Shown here: in pieces, positions 8,516 to 18,166 of the stretch
How positions within the stretch are numbered: the stretch's first letter is position 1
Layout of the letters: each line of letters begins with the position of its first letter
Source of the DNA: a bacterium
GTDB taxonomy: Bacteria; Actinomycetota; Acidimicrobiia; Spongiisociales; ZC4RG35
DNA length: 38,757 nucleotides
NCBI GenBank assembly: GCA_024641285.1
Contig: JAHEDH010000014.1
Span: forward strand, 1-38,757
Reading direction: 5' to 3'
The notes under the pieces: generated by a model
Databases searched by the model: none
What the model was told of the DNA's origin: nothing
The model's input: only the letters and a program-made list of their open reading frames with translations
Made by a program: the position numbers and the translations under genes

Positions 8516-11227
8516 ATGTCGAACAACCCGGACCTCACCTACATCGACGGATTCGTACACCAACTGCACGATGCCGATCCCGCCGAGACCGGCGAGTGGC
8601 TGGATTCACTGGACACCGTCGTGGCCGAACGGGGGACGACCCGCGCCAAGTTCTTGATGGCGAAGCTCCTCGAGCGCGCCCACGAGATGTCTCTCGGTGT
8701 GCCGGGCTCGATCAGCACGCCGTACATCAACACCATCCCTCCCGAGGAGGAGCCCGAGTATCCGGGCGACGAGGCGATCGAGAAGCGGATCCGGAGGTTC
8801 ATCCGATGGAACGCCGCGGTCATGGTGATCAAGGCGAACCACCGGTCGAAGGGCATCGGCGGCCACCTGTCCTCGTTCGCGTCGTCGGCACTCATGTACG
8901 AAGTCGGGTTCAATCACTTCTTCAAGGGCAAGAACGACGGGCCGGGCGACGCCGTCTACATCCAGGGCCACGCATCCCCCGGCATCTACGCCAGGGCATT
9001 CCTCGAGGGCAGGCTCGACGAACAGCACCTCGACAACTTCCGCCACGAGATCGACGGCCACGGGCTGAGCTCATATCCCCATCCCCGCCTGATGCCGGAC
9101 TTCTGGGAGTACCCGACGGTCTCGATGGGCATCGGGCCGATGAACTCGCTCTACCAGGCGCGCTTCAACAAGTACCTGCACAACCGCGGCCTCGACGACA
9201 CATCCGACTCGAGGGTGTGGTGCTTCATCGGCGACGGGGAGTGCGACGAGCCCGAGACGCTCGGTTCGATCTCGCTCGCCGCCCGGGAGGGGCTCGACAA
9301 CCTCACCTGGGTGGTCAACTGCAATCTGCAGCGGCTCGACGGCCCCGTCCGCGGCAACGGCAAGGTGATCCAGGAGCTCGAGGCGATCTTCCGGGGGGCC
9401 GGTTGGAACGTCATCAAGGTCATCTGGGGAGGCAACTGGGACCCGATCCTCGAGCAGGATCACAGCGGGTCGCTGATCCACGTCATGAACACGACGGTGG
9501 ACGGCGAATACCAGCGCTACAAGGCCGAGAACGGCGCGTTTGTGCGTGAGCGATTCTTCGGGAAGGACCCAGAGGCCCTGAAACTCGTGGAGCACATGTC
9601 CGATGACGAGATCTGGGCGCTGCGACGCGGCGGCCACGACGCCACGAAGCTGTACGCCGCCTACGCCAAAGCCCAGACGCTCAAGGGCGCACCGACGGTC
9701 ATCCTGTGCAAGACGATCAAGGGTTGGGCGCTCGGCCCCGACGTCGAGGGACGCAACGCCACCCACCAGATCAAGGAGCTCACGAACCAGCAGCTGCTGA
9801 CGCTCCGAACCCGGCTGCACCTGGAGGACGAGATTCCCGAGGAGGCGCTCGCCGGCGACCAGGATCCGCCGTACTACCGGCCGCCCGCCGACTCGCCCGA
9901 GGGCCGCTATCTGCGTGAGACCAGGGCCAAGCTCGGAGGAGACATCCCGAGGCGAACAACCCAGGTCCGCTCCAAGCTCGAGCTCCCATCCCCCGACGTC
10001 TACGACCAGGTCTTCCAAGGATCGGGAAAGGTGGAGGCCTCCACCACGACCGCATTCACCCGCCTGCTCCGCAACCTCGCCCGCTCGGACGGATTCGGTC
10101 CGAGGGTGGTCCCGATCGTCCCGGACGAGGCACGGACCTTCGGCATGGACTCGCTCTTCCGTGAGCTGAAGATCTACGCCTCGAAGGGCCAACTGTACGA
10201 GCCGGTCGATGCTTCGATGCTGCTCGCCTACATGGAGAGCCGGGACGGCCAGATCCTCGAGGAAGGCATCACCGAGGCCGGATCGATGGCTTCGTGGACC
10301 GCGGCCGCCACCAGCTATGCGACCCGAGGCGTCCCTATGGTCCCCTTCTTCATCTTCTACTCGATGTTCGGCTGGCAGCGGACCGGAGACTTTCTCTGGG
10401 CTGCGGCCGACGCCAGGGCCCGGGGTTTCCTGATCGGCGCAACCGCCGGCCGGACCACGCTGATGGGTGAAGGGCTGCAACACCAGGACGGACACTCACT
10501 CGTTCTGTCCTCGGTGGTTCCAACCGCCCTCTCATACGACCCTGCGTTCGCCTACGAGACCGGGGTGATCGTCCGCGACGGCATCGAGCGGATGTACCTG
10601 CACAACGAAGACATCTTCTACTACATCACCGCCTACAACGAGAATTACATCCAGCCGGCCAAGCCCGAAGGCGTCGACCGCGGGATCCTCGACGGTCTGT
10701 ACAAGTGGTCGGATGCGCCCGAAGGCCCGACGCACCGGGCGACGATCCTCTTCTCGGGCTCTGCCAACATCGCGGCACGGCAAGCACAGGCGGAGCTCGC
10801 CGAGCACTTCGACGTCGCCGCCGATCTCTGGTCGGCGACGTCGTACAAGCTGTTGAGGGAGGATGCGCTGGAGGCGGATCGATGGAATCGCCTCCACCCG
10901 GCCGAGCAGCCGCGCACGCCTTTCGTCACGAGCGCCCTGAGCAACGGCACGGGACCGGTGGTCGCGGTCACCGACTTCATGCGGACGGTCGCCGAGCAGA
11001 TCCAGCCGTGGGTGCCGCGCCCCTACATCCCGCTCGGGACCGACGGGTTCGGCCGTTCGGACACGAGGTCTGCTCTCAGGCGGTTCTTCGAGACCGACAC
11101 CGGTCATGTCGTGGTGGCGACGCTGTCGGGGCTGGTCCGCGACGGTGCTCTCCCTGCCGAGGTGATGCCTCGGGCGTTCGAGCGCTACGGCATCGACCCC
11201 GACGTCGGACCTCCCTGGAAGCGTTGA
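8516..11227 (+). CDS. aceE: Pyruvate dehydrogenase (acetyl-transferring), homodimeric E1 component
   Basis: 903 aa; ThDP-binding GDGECDEPE...NLTWVVNCNLQRLDGPVRGNGKVIQELE and YIPLGTDGFGRSDTR typical of homodimeric AceE. Confidence 0.97.
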   Translation: MSNNPDLTYIDGFVHQLHDADPAETGEWLDSLDTVVAERGTTRAKFLMAKLLERAHEMSLGVPGSISTPYINTIPPEEEPEYPGDEAIEKRIRRFIRWNAAVMVIKANHRSKGIGGHLSSFASSALMYEVGFNHFFKGKNDGPGDAVYIQGHASPGIYARAFLEGRLDEQHLDNFRHEIDGHGLSSYPHPRLMPDFWEYPTVSMGIGPMNSLYQARFNKYLHNRGLDDTSDSRVWCFIGDGECDEPETLGSISLAAREGLDNLTWVVNCNLQRLDGPVRGNGKVIQELEAIFRGAGWNVIKVIWGGNWDPILEQDHSGSLIHVMNTTVDGEYQRYKAENGAFVRERFFGKDPEALKLVEHMSDDEIWALRRGGHDATKLYAAYAKAQTLKGAPTVILCKTIKGWALGPDVEGRNATHQIKELTNQQLLTLRTRLHLEDEIPEEALAGDQDPPYYRPPADSPEGRYLRETRAKLGGDIPRRTTQVRSKLELPSPDVYDQVFQGSGKVEASTTTAFTRLLRNLARSDGFGPRVVPIVPDEARTFGMDSLFRELKIYASKGQLYEPVDASMLLAYMESRDGQILEEGITEAGSMASWTAAATSYATRGVPMVPFFIFYSMFGWQRTGDFLWAAADARARGFLIGATAGRTTLMGEGLQHQDGHSLVLSSVVPTALSYDPAFAYETGVIVRDGIERMYLHNEDIFYYITAYNENYIQPAKPEGVDRGILDGLYKWSDAPEGPTHRATILFSGSANIAARQAQAELAEHFDVAADLWSATSYKLLREDALEADRWNRLHPAEQPRTPFVTSALSNGTGPVVAVTDFMRTVAEQIQPWVPRPYIPLGTDGFGRSDTRSALRRFFETDTGHVVVATLSGLVRDGALPAEVMPRAFERYGIDPDVGPPWKR

Positions 11228-11341
11228 ATTCGACGGCCCCGGCGCCCAGATCGGGCAGGGGATTCGGGGGCATGAAGAACCTGGTTCCATCGGCCCATTT
11301 CGGTCAATGCCGCCCGTATCCTGCCGATACTGAACCTGAGG

Positions 11342-13132
11342 ATGTCAGAGGAGCCCGACAACCAACCAGCTGCCTCCCACCGGTGGCAGGAGCGCCGATT
11401 TGCGGCGTTCTTGGTCCGCGCCTCGATCTTCTTCGTCCCACTCGTCGCCGGGTTCCTGGCAGGAGCATGGGTGTCGCATCGACTGCCGGCGCCCGAGCGG
11501 GTGTCCCAGGTCGTCCTCTGGTGGGTGCTGACCATCGCCGTAGCGTCAGCGGCCGCAACGGTCGTCGACCGGTTCGCCCGCAGGTTCCTGCCACTCTCGA
11601 CGCTCCTCAAGATGAGCATGCTGTTCCCCGACGAGGCTCCCTCCAGATTGCGGGTCGCTCGCCGGTCTGGCTCGATGTCGGAGTTGAAACGCCGGGTCGC
11701 CTCGGTCCAGACCGGTGGTGATCGTGCGACGGCCGAGGCGGCGGAACTGATCCTCTCACTCTCGGCAGCGCTCGGGCGGCACGACCGAAAGACCCGCGGT
11801 CATTCCGAGCGGGTGCGCGCCTACGTCGACATGATCGCCGAGCAACTCGGGCTCACGCAGGGCGATCGCGACCGTCTGCGTTGGGCTGCCCTGCTCCACG
11901 ACATCGGCAAACTCGAGATCTCCGGCGAGATCCTCAACAAGGACGGGGCGCTCGACGACGACGAATGGCACGCCATCCGCCAGCATCCGGTCCACGGGCT
12001 CCACATGATCGCGCCGATCGCCGGATGGCTCGGCCAGTGGGCACAGACCATCGAGCACCACCACGAGCGGTTCGACGGAACCGGCTACCCGTACGGACTC
12101 GCCGGTGAGGACATCGCCTACGGAGCGCGCATCGTGGCCGTCGCGGACGCGTACGACGTCATGACCAGCGGACGCTCGTACCAGCGGGCCATGTCGGCGG
12201 AACAGGCGCGCCGGGAGATCGTTGCAATGGCCGGGTCCCAATTCGACCCGAAGGTCGCCCGCGCACTCATGCGAGTCGCCTTGGGCCGATTGCGCTGGGC
12301 AACCGGGCCGCTCGCGGCCATCGGCCAGTTCCCGTGGTCGAGGGGGCTCCCAGCGCTCGGCCGCGATGTCATCACGCTCGCCGCCAGTTCCGCCTTGATG
12401 ACGACTTCGCTGGTGACAGGCATCATCCCTTCGCCCGCCGATCTCCCCACCCGAGACATCGTCGAGGTGGTGATCGCAGGGGCCGGGCTGAGCGGCCCGG
12501 CCATCGATGCGATCATCGCCGCCGACCAGTCCGAGACCGGTGGTCCGCAGACGGACGCACCGACCGACGATACGTCCATGGGATCGGCGACCACCACCAC
12601 GCTGCTCCTCGCCTCGGTCGAGGCGAACCCTTCCACGAGCGGTCCGGACTCCCCAACCACCACGGCGACGACGGTTGTCGGATCTCCTCCTGCGACTCCG
12701 GGCACGACAGCCCCTCCAACCAGCACGACGACCAACACGACCGCCCCTTCGACGACAACCACGACGACCGTCCCACCCACCACCACGACATCCGCTCCGA
12801 CCACCACAACGACGACGACAACGACCACCGTCCCCCCAACCACCACAACGACGACCGCCGGCTCGGTCGCTGCCGCCGACGATCGTTCAACGGTGCGAAA
12901 GAACGGCAGCGTCATCATCCGCGTCCTGAGCAACGATTCGGGCCCCTACCAACCGACATCGGTGCAGATCACCCGCGGTCCTCAGTCGGGGACGGCGACG
13001 CCAGTCGGAGGAAGCGGACAGATCCGCTACGACGCCGGTGCCGGTTTCACCGGCGCCGACACCTTCGAATACCGGGTTTGTGGTGCAGACGGTGCCTGTG
13101 ACACCGCGGTCGTCAGCGTGGGAATCGGCTGA
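11342..13132 (+). CDS. Membrane HD-GYP domain phosphohydrolase with Thr-rich linker and C-terminal Ig/cadherin-like domain
   Basis: LLHDIGK and HHERFDGTGYP motifs; two N-terminal TMs and a third after the HD-GYP domain; TTTTT linker; C-terminal VLSNDSG...GADTFEYRVCGADG-type repeat domain. Confidence 0.88.
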   Translation: MSEEPDNQPAASHRWQERRFAAFLVRASIFFVPLVAGFLAGAWVSHRLPAPERVSQVVLWWVLTIAVASAAATVVDRFARRFLPLSTLLKMSMLFPDEAPSRLRVARRSGSMSELKRRVASVQTGGDRATAEAAELILSLSAALGRHDRKTRGHSERVRAYVDMIAEQLGLTQGDRDRLRWAALLHDIGKLEISGEILNKDGALDDDEWHAIRQHPVHGLHMIAPIAGWLGQWAQTIEHHHERFDGTGYPYGLAGEDIAYGARIVAVADAYDVMTSGRSYQRAMSAEQARREIVAMAGSQFDPKVARALMRVALGRLRWATGPLAAIGQFPWSRGLPALGRDVITLAASSALMTTSLVTGIIPSPADLPTRDIVEVVIAGAGLSGPAIDAIIAADQSETGGPQTDAPTDDTSMGSATTTTLLLASVEANPSTSGPDSPTTTATTVVGSPPATPGTTAPPTSTTTNTTAPSTTTTTTVPPTTTTSAPTTTTTTTTTTVPPTTTTTTAGSVAAADDRSTVRKNGSVIIRVLSNDSGPYQPTSVQITRGPQSGTATPVGGSGQIRYDAGAGFTGADTFEYRVCGADGACDTAVVSVGIG

Positions 13133-13138
13133 CCCGCG

Positions 13139-14206
13139 TCAGTCGTCCGGACGATGCCGCCTGGTCACCGAGACGGGTTCGCCCGAACTCCCCGTTCTCA
13201 CCGCCAGGATCTCCGCCAGGATCGACCAGGCGATCTCTACCGGCCCCTCGGCGCCGATATCCAGGCCTGCCGGTCCACGGATTCGCCGCTTCAGCTCGGC
13301 ATCGAAGACGACACCCTCACCCTCGAGGTCATCGAACAGCCGGTCCAGTCGCTCGTTCGGGCCGAGTGCGCCGACGTACGCGACTCTCGATCCGTGGATC
13401 TGCCGCAGATACTCGAGATCGCGCAGGTAGTTGTGCGACATGAGCACGACATAGGTGCGCTCATCGAGGTTGACGACCGACGCCAACTCACCCGCCTCGG
13501 CGTGGACCAGTTCCGTGCCCTCGGGGAAGCGCTCCGTCGTCAGCAGATTGCGACGATCGTCGGTGACGATCGTCTCGAATCCGAGTTCGGAGCCGTATCG
13601 AACGACCGGGTTGGCATCGTGCCCGGCACCGCATACGAGCAGACGTGACGGGGATCCTACGACCTCGATCAGCGACCGCTCACCCTCGATCTCCACGACC
13701 CGGTGGCGCCCCTCGCGCATCGCTGCTTCGGCTTCCTCGGTCAACTGGCCGAGCACAGGCGCGTCTCCGGAAGGGGTGACGAATCGGCGAGTTCCGAGGC
13801 AGTCGGGGTCGAGGGAATGGATCACCGCCGAGCGACGGCCCGCTCTCGACACACCGAGCCGCTCGCCCAATTCGAGTGCCGTGGTGCTCGGTTCCACGAG
13901 CACCTCGGTGGCGCCGTTGCAACCGATCCCCCATCCCCAGATCGCCTCGTCGTCTGCCGTCAGATCGAACTCGACCAGCTGCGGCCGTCCGGTCTCGATG
14001 ACGTGTGCCGCCACCTGATGCAGGTCGTTGTCGAGGCAGCCCCCGGAGATGGTCCCGACGCTGGCGGACTGGTCACTCACGGCCTGGCGAGCAGCGAGGC
14101 CGCGATACGTCGAGCCTCTCACCCCGACCACCGTGGCGAGGGCGAACGGCACGCCGCGACGCTCCCAGTCGATCATCGTCTCGAGAATCGTGTCCAGCTC
14201 GGTCAC
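13139..14206 (-). CDS. XdhC family protein (molybdenum hydroxylase maturation)
   Basis: SVGTISGGCLDNDL, WGWGIGCNGATEVLVEP, LLVCGAGHDANPVVRYGSELGFETIVTDDR and MSHNYLRDLEYLR typical of XdhC. GTG start at 14206 inferred. Confidence 0.92.
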   Translation of the reverse strand: MTELDTILETMIDWERRGVPFALATVVGVRGSTYRGLAARQAVSDQSASVGTISGGCLDNDLHQVAAHVIETGRPQLVEFDLTADDEAIWGWGIGCNGATEVLVEPSTTALELGERLGVSRAGRRSAVIHSLDPDCLGTRRFVTPSGDAPVLGQLTEEAEAAMREGRHRVVEIEGERSLIEVVGSPSRLLVCGAGHDANPVVRYGSELGFETIVTDDRRNLLTTERFPEGTELVHAEAGELASVVNLDERTYVVLMSHNYLRDLEYLRQIHGSRVAYVGALGPNERLDRLFDDLEGEGVVFDAELKRRIRGPAGLDIGAEGPVEIAWSILAEILAVRTGSSGEPVSVTRRHRPDD

Positions 14207-14246
14207 AGCGATCAGATTACGGCCCCTTGGGGGCTGCGCGTCCGGA

Positions 14247-14726
14247 TCAGCGGTGTTCGGTGTCTCCAGCCAGCAGGTCGAGCGCATGCGGGATCAGCGG
14301 CAGGATCGCCGTGAGGTTCTCCTCCACCCCGCGCGGGCTCCCCGGCAAATTCACGATCAACGACGACCCCAACGAGCCGGCCACCGCCCGGGACAAAGCG
14401 GCCATCGGCGTGCTCGCCAGTCCGGTGGCGAGCATGAGGTGAACCAGACCCGGGGCCTCGCGATCGATCACGGCGCGGGTCGCCTCGGGTGTGACGTCCC
14501 GAGGACCGAATCCGGTGCCGCCGGTCGTCACGACGAGACGGGCACTACCTGCGAGATCGCGGATCGTCGAGATCAGATCCTCGATGTCGTCGGGCACCAC
14601 GACTTGTTCGACGACATCGAACCCGGCCTCGGTGAGCAGCCGGGCGACGAGTCGGCCGGACCGATCGTCACGAACTCCCGATGCGACGCCGTCACTCGCC
14701 GTGAGGACCGCAGCGGGATGCACCAT
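14247..14726 (-). CDS. MogA/MoaB family molybdopterin biosynthesis protein
   Basis: [38 protein letters not shown] and [15 protein letters not shown] motifs. Confidence 0.93.
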   Translation of the reverse strand: MVHPAAVLTASDGVASGVRDDRSGRLVARLLTEAGFDVVEQVVVPDDIEDLISTIRDLAGSARLVVTTGGTGFGPRDVTPEATRAVIDREAPGLVHLMLATGLASTPMAALSRAVAGSLGSSLIVNLPGSPRGVEENLTAILPLIPHALDLLAGDTEHR

Positions 14727-14727
14727 G

Positions 14728-15552
14728 TCAGGCGCGAGGGCGCCAGGCGAAGGAGTCGTCCCACGGTGGGATCGCGATACCTGGCTCGACGACGAATCTG
14801 AGCAGGCTGAACACGATGAGGGCGACGAGCACGAGAGCGATGCTCAGTGATCGCTCCTGGACGAGCTTCGGTTCGGGGACCTCGCGCGTCCAGCGGGCGG
14901 CGACCGCCGTGATGACGAGGAAGACGCCCAGGAACGGGAGCGTCGCCGTGAACCCGGTGCCGCGGTCGGGGATGAAATAGACCACTGCCAGCAGCGGTCC
15001 GACCAGGCCCGGCATCAGTCCCAGGGTGGCCACATACCGGATCCGCTCGGGCCCCGTGAGGATTTCACTGCGGTGACGTGAGAAGCCGAGGAAGGCGGGC
15101 GCAGCAGCGACCGCGAGCAACAACAGGCCGACCGCTCCGGTCACGCTGAGCACGACATCCAGGCCGGCAGGGGCATCGAACGTCGAGAGCGCCTTTGCGA
15201 CAGGCGAGTCGTCAACGTAGGCGGTGGATGCCAGGTCGAAAAAGCCGTTCCGAAGCGTGAAGAGGATCACCCAGAGCATCTGCAGCTTGCCCACGGAACG
15301 ATCCAGCGCGTTGGGAAACAGCGCCAACAGGAGCGCCCCGACCGTCAGGCTCGCGACCGTGCCCCCGAGATACACGAGCTCGGATCCACCGGCGCGCAGT
15401 TCGGTCACGACCGCAGTGAACACCGGGTCACGGCCGGCGATGACACCGGCGATGGCGACACCCGCCTGTTCGATGAGGCGGGCGAACACGACGCCGAGAC
15501 CAGCGGCGATGATTGAGTTCACGAAGAAGCCCCAAGAGGTCCGGATGACCAT
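14728..15552 (-). CDS. Multi-TM membrane protein of unknown function
   Basis: 274 aa with many hydrophobic segments; just upstream of the MogA-like gene on the same strand. Confidence 0.65.
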   Translation of the reverse strand: MVIRTSWGFFVNSIIAAGLGVVFARLIEQAGVAIAGVIAGRDPVFTAVVTELRAGGSELVYLGGTVASLTVGALLLALFPNALDRSVGKLQMLWVILFTLRNGFFDLASTAYVDDSPVAKALSTFDAPAGLDVVLSVTGAVGLLLLAVAAAPAFLGFSRHRSEILTGPERIRYVATLGLMPGLVGPLLAVVYFIPDRGTGFTATLPFLGVFLVITAVAARWTREVPEPKLVQERSLSIALVLVALIVFSLLRFVVEPGIAIPPWDDSFAWRPRA

Positions 15553-15676
15553 CGTCCGGCGTTCCTTGGTCGCTTCCTGGGTGTTGGCAGTCAGACGGTC
15601 CCCCTGTCACGGCATCTCACGAGCGAACAGCATATCCGATATGGCGTCGACCGCCAGGGATTGAAATCCGACCGGG

Positions 15677-16054
15677 TCAGCGGTCTCGGATTCGTCGGCT
15701 CCGGGCACGGACCACGCTCTTCCATGATGCAATGACGTCATCGGCGTCGAATTGCTGGAAGCGACCCGTCCCGGCATCGATCTCGGCGACCTCGACATTG
15801 AGGCGCTCGACAACCCGCCGGACATATGCTTCAGACGTCAGTGCCCACACCGACCCCAGCCGGGCCTCGATCCGCTCGAACGCCGCTCGACGCTCATCGT
15901 CGGCGCGTTCACGCTCGATGAACGACTTGACCCACCAGTTCGGGTCGTATGCCTTGCCCATGCCCGGGATCGGCTTGCCGGCTCCGGGGAGGTCGTCGAA
16001 CTCACCCCGTTCCATCGCCTCACGGATCAAACGGTCGGACACGGACTCGTGCAT
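15677..16054 (-). CDS. DUF1992 (DnaJ homologue subfamily C member 28-type) protein
   Basis: DRLIREAMERGEFDDLPGAGKPI motif typical of DUF1992. Confidence 0.88.
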   Translation of the reverse strand: MHESVSDRLIREAMERGEFDDLPGAGKPIPGMGKAYDPNWWVKSFIERERADDERRAAFERIEARLGSVWALTSEAYVRRVVERLNVEVAEIDAGTGRFQQFDADDVIASWKSVVRARSRRIRDR

Positions 16055-16132
16055 GGCGCAAGCCTAGGAGGCTGCCTGGGTCCCCCATGACGGATCGGGA
16101 GCTCGGGAAGATCGGCTGTTGGCCGCCGGCGC

Positions 16133-17200
16133 TCAGAGGACCTCGGACATCTGGACGGCCCGGCCTTCGCTGATGCTCTTGTGGGCAGCGACACCCATCG
16201 CCACGCTCAGCAGGCCGTCGCTGAGATCGACCGAGGGGGCAGAGCCGCTGCGGCATGCCGCGATGAAGTCGAGGTGCTCGAGATAGCTGGAACCGTGATG
16301 GTGCCCCTGGAACTTGATCCTCGGGTCGGAGACATGGTGCTGCTCCGCATTCCCGATGTAGTGCTCGCCCCGACGGCCGATCCGGAGGAGCATCTCGGGG
16401 ATGAACGCCTCGACCTTCCCCTTGTCACCGACGGCGACGATCTCCTCTTGGTTGTACGTGGCCTCGGCGAACATCGAGAGGTCCAAGAGCGATCGCGCTC
16501 CATTCGCGAAATCCACGATCACGTAGGCATTGTCGAGGATGTCGGGGGTCTGCCCGTCGTACACCTCGTCGAGATGATTGACATCCTGGGCTCCCGACGC
16601 CATGACCCGCACCGGATCGGACCCGACGATCTGATTCATCAGATCGAAGAAGTGACAGCATTTCTCCACGAGAGTCCCACCGGAGTTGCGGTTGAACCGA
16701 TTCCAGTTGTCGACTTTGGGGAGGAACGGGAAGCGATGCTCGCGGATCGCCAGCATCTTGAGATCGCCCACCGTTCCCTTGCGAACCTCGTCGATGAGCC
16801 GCGCCACGGGAGGCATGTAGCGATACTCGAGCCCGACCCACGTGATGGCGTTGCGCTTGGCGGCCCGTTCGATGGTGAAGCGGCAGTCTGCGACGGTGGT
16901 GCACAGCGGTTTCTCGACCAGCACGTGAAGGTCGGTTGCGAGCACGTCGGCGAGCACGTCGACATGGGTGTGGTTCGGCGTCACGATCACGACCGCGTCC
17001 ACGAGACCCGACTCGAGCATGTCCCGGTAGTCCGCGAATCCTGCTGCGTCCGCGGTGATCGCCGCGGCGTTCGCGCGAGACGGCTCGTACGGGTCGGCAT
17101 AGGCCGTCACCGAGGCTCCGTCGATGTGATTGATGTTCATGATGTGCTCGACACCCATCATCCCGGTACCGATCACGCCATAGCGAAACTGCTGGTTCAT
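16133..17200 (-). CDS. Gfo/Idh/MocA family NAD(P)-dependent protein
   Basis: YGVIGTGMMGVEHI Rossmann start, EKPLCTT motif, NRNSGGTLVEKCCHFFDLMNQI. Start at 17200. Confidence 0.9.
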   Translation of the reverse strand: MNQQFRYGVIGTGMMGVEHIMNINHIDGASVTAYADPYEPSRANAAAITADAAGFADYRDMLESGLVDAVVIVTPNHTHVDVLADVLATDLHVLVEKPLCTTVADCRFTIERAAKRNAITWVGLEYRYMPPVARLIDEVRKGTVGDLKMLAIREHRFPFLPKVDNWNRFNRNSGGTLVEKCCHFFDLMNQIVGSDPVRVMASGAQDVNHLDEVYDGQTPDILDNAYVIVDFANGARSLLDLSMFAEATYNQEEIVAVGDKGKVEAFIPEMLLRIGRRGEHYIGNAEQHHVSDPRIKFQGHHHGSSYLEHLDFIAACRSGSAPSVDLSDGLLSVAMGVAAHKSISEGRAVQMSEVL

Positions 17201-17266
17201 CCACCGCTCTTTCTGCTTTGTCGGACACACTAGGGTCCTTCACGACTCACGCAATCCAAGGAAGAC

Positions 17267-18166
17267 ATGACGCTCGACACCTCCTCTTCCCGCTCGCTCG
17301 GTCCGCTCGAACCGGTCGGCCCGCTGGCGTTCGGGCATTGGCGATTCGTGGGACACGACCTGGCCACTGCGACCGAATTGGTCGAGACGGCGCTCGACCT
17401 CGGCATGAATCTCATCGACACGGCTGATGTCTACGGGCTCGACTGGGGAGGCGACGGGTTCGGTGACGCCGAGAGCCTCCTCGGGTCGGTCCTGGCGGCG
17501 TCTCCCTCGCTCAGGGACCGCATGGTGCTCGCCACCAAGGGCGGCATCATGCCTCCCATCCCCTACGACTCGTCTGCCCGCTACCTGACCGCCGCCCTCG
17601 ACGCCTCGCTTTCCCGGCTTCGAGTCGACCGGGTCGACCTGTACCAGATCCACCGACCCGACATGTTCACGCATCCCGAAGAGCTCGCCGCGACCCTGAG
17701 CCGCTTCGTGGAACAGGGCAAGATCGGCGCAGTGGGTGTCTCGAACTTCACGCCGGCCCAGACAGAGGCGCTCATCTCGTATCTCGGCGATACCGTCGTG
17801 GCGACCCAGCCGCAATTCTCGGTCAGCCACCTCTCGCCGCTCCGGGACGGCACACTCGATCAAGCGATGAGGCTCGACCTCCGCCCGTTGGCGTGGAGCG
17901 CGCTCGGAGGAGGATCGCTCGCGACCGGACATGGCGTCCGAACGGAGTTGATGCTCGAACTCGATGCGCTGGCCGCCAGGGAATCGGTCGATCGCACCGC
18001 CATTGCGCTTGCATTCGTCCTCGCCCACCCGTCACGCCCCGTTGCGATCGTGGGCTCGCAGAAACCGGAGCGACTGCGCTCTGCGACTGCGGCGCTCGAC
18101 GTCTCGCTGACGAGGGATGACCTGTACACCTTGATCGAAGCCTCGGAAGGAGAGCCCCTCCCATGA
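17267..18166 (+). CDS. Aldo/keto reductase
   Basis: LGMNLIDTADVYG, ATKGGI, SLSRLRVDRVDLYQIHRPD and IGAVGVSNFT motifs. Confidence 0.93.
   Translation: MTLDTSSSRSLGPLEPVGPLAFGHWRFVGHDLATATELVETALDLGMNLIDTADVYGLDWGGDGFGDAESLLGSVLAASPSLRDRMVLATKGGIMPPIPYDSSARYLTAALDASLSRLRVDRVDLYQIHRPDMFTHPEELAATLSRFVEQGKIGAVGVSNFTPAQTEALISYLGDTVVATQPQFSVSHLSPLRDGTLDQAMRLDLRPLAWSALGGGSLATGHGVRTELMLELDALAARESVDRTAIALAFVLAHPSRPVAIVGSQKPERLRSATAALDVSLTRDDLYTLIEASEGEPLP

Noticed and set aside
12513-12933. Val-rich minus-strand ORFs opposite the HD-GYP gene
   Set aside because: VVVVV tracts are the complement of the ACC/ACG Thr codons in the stalk.
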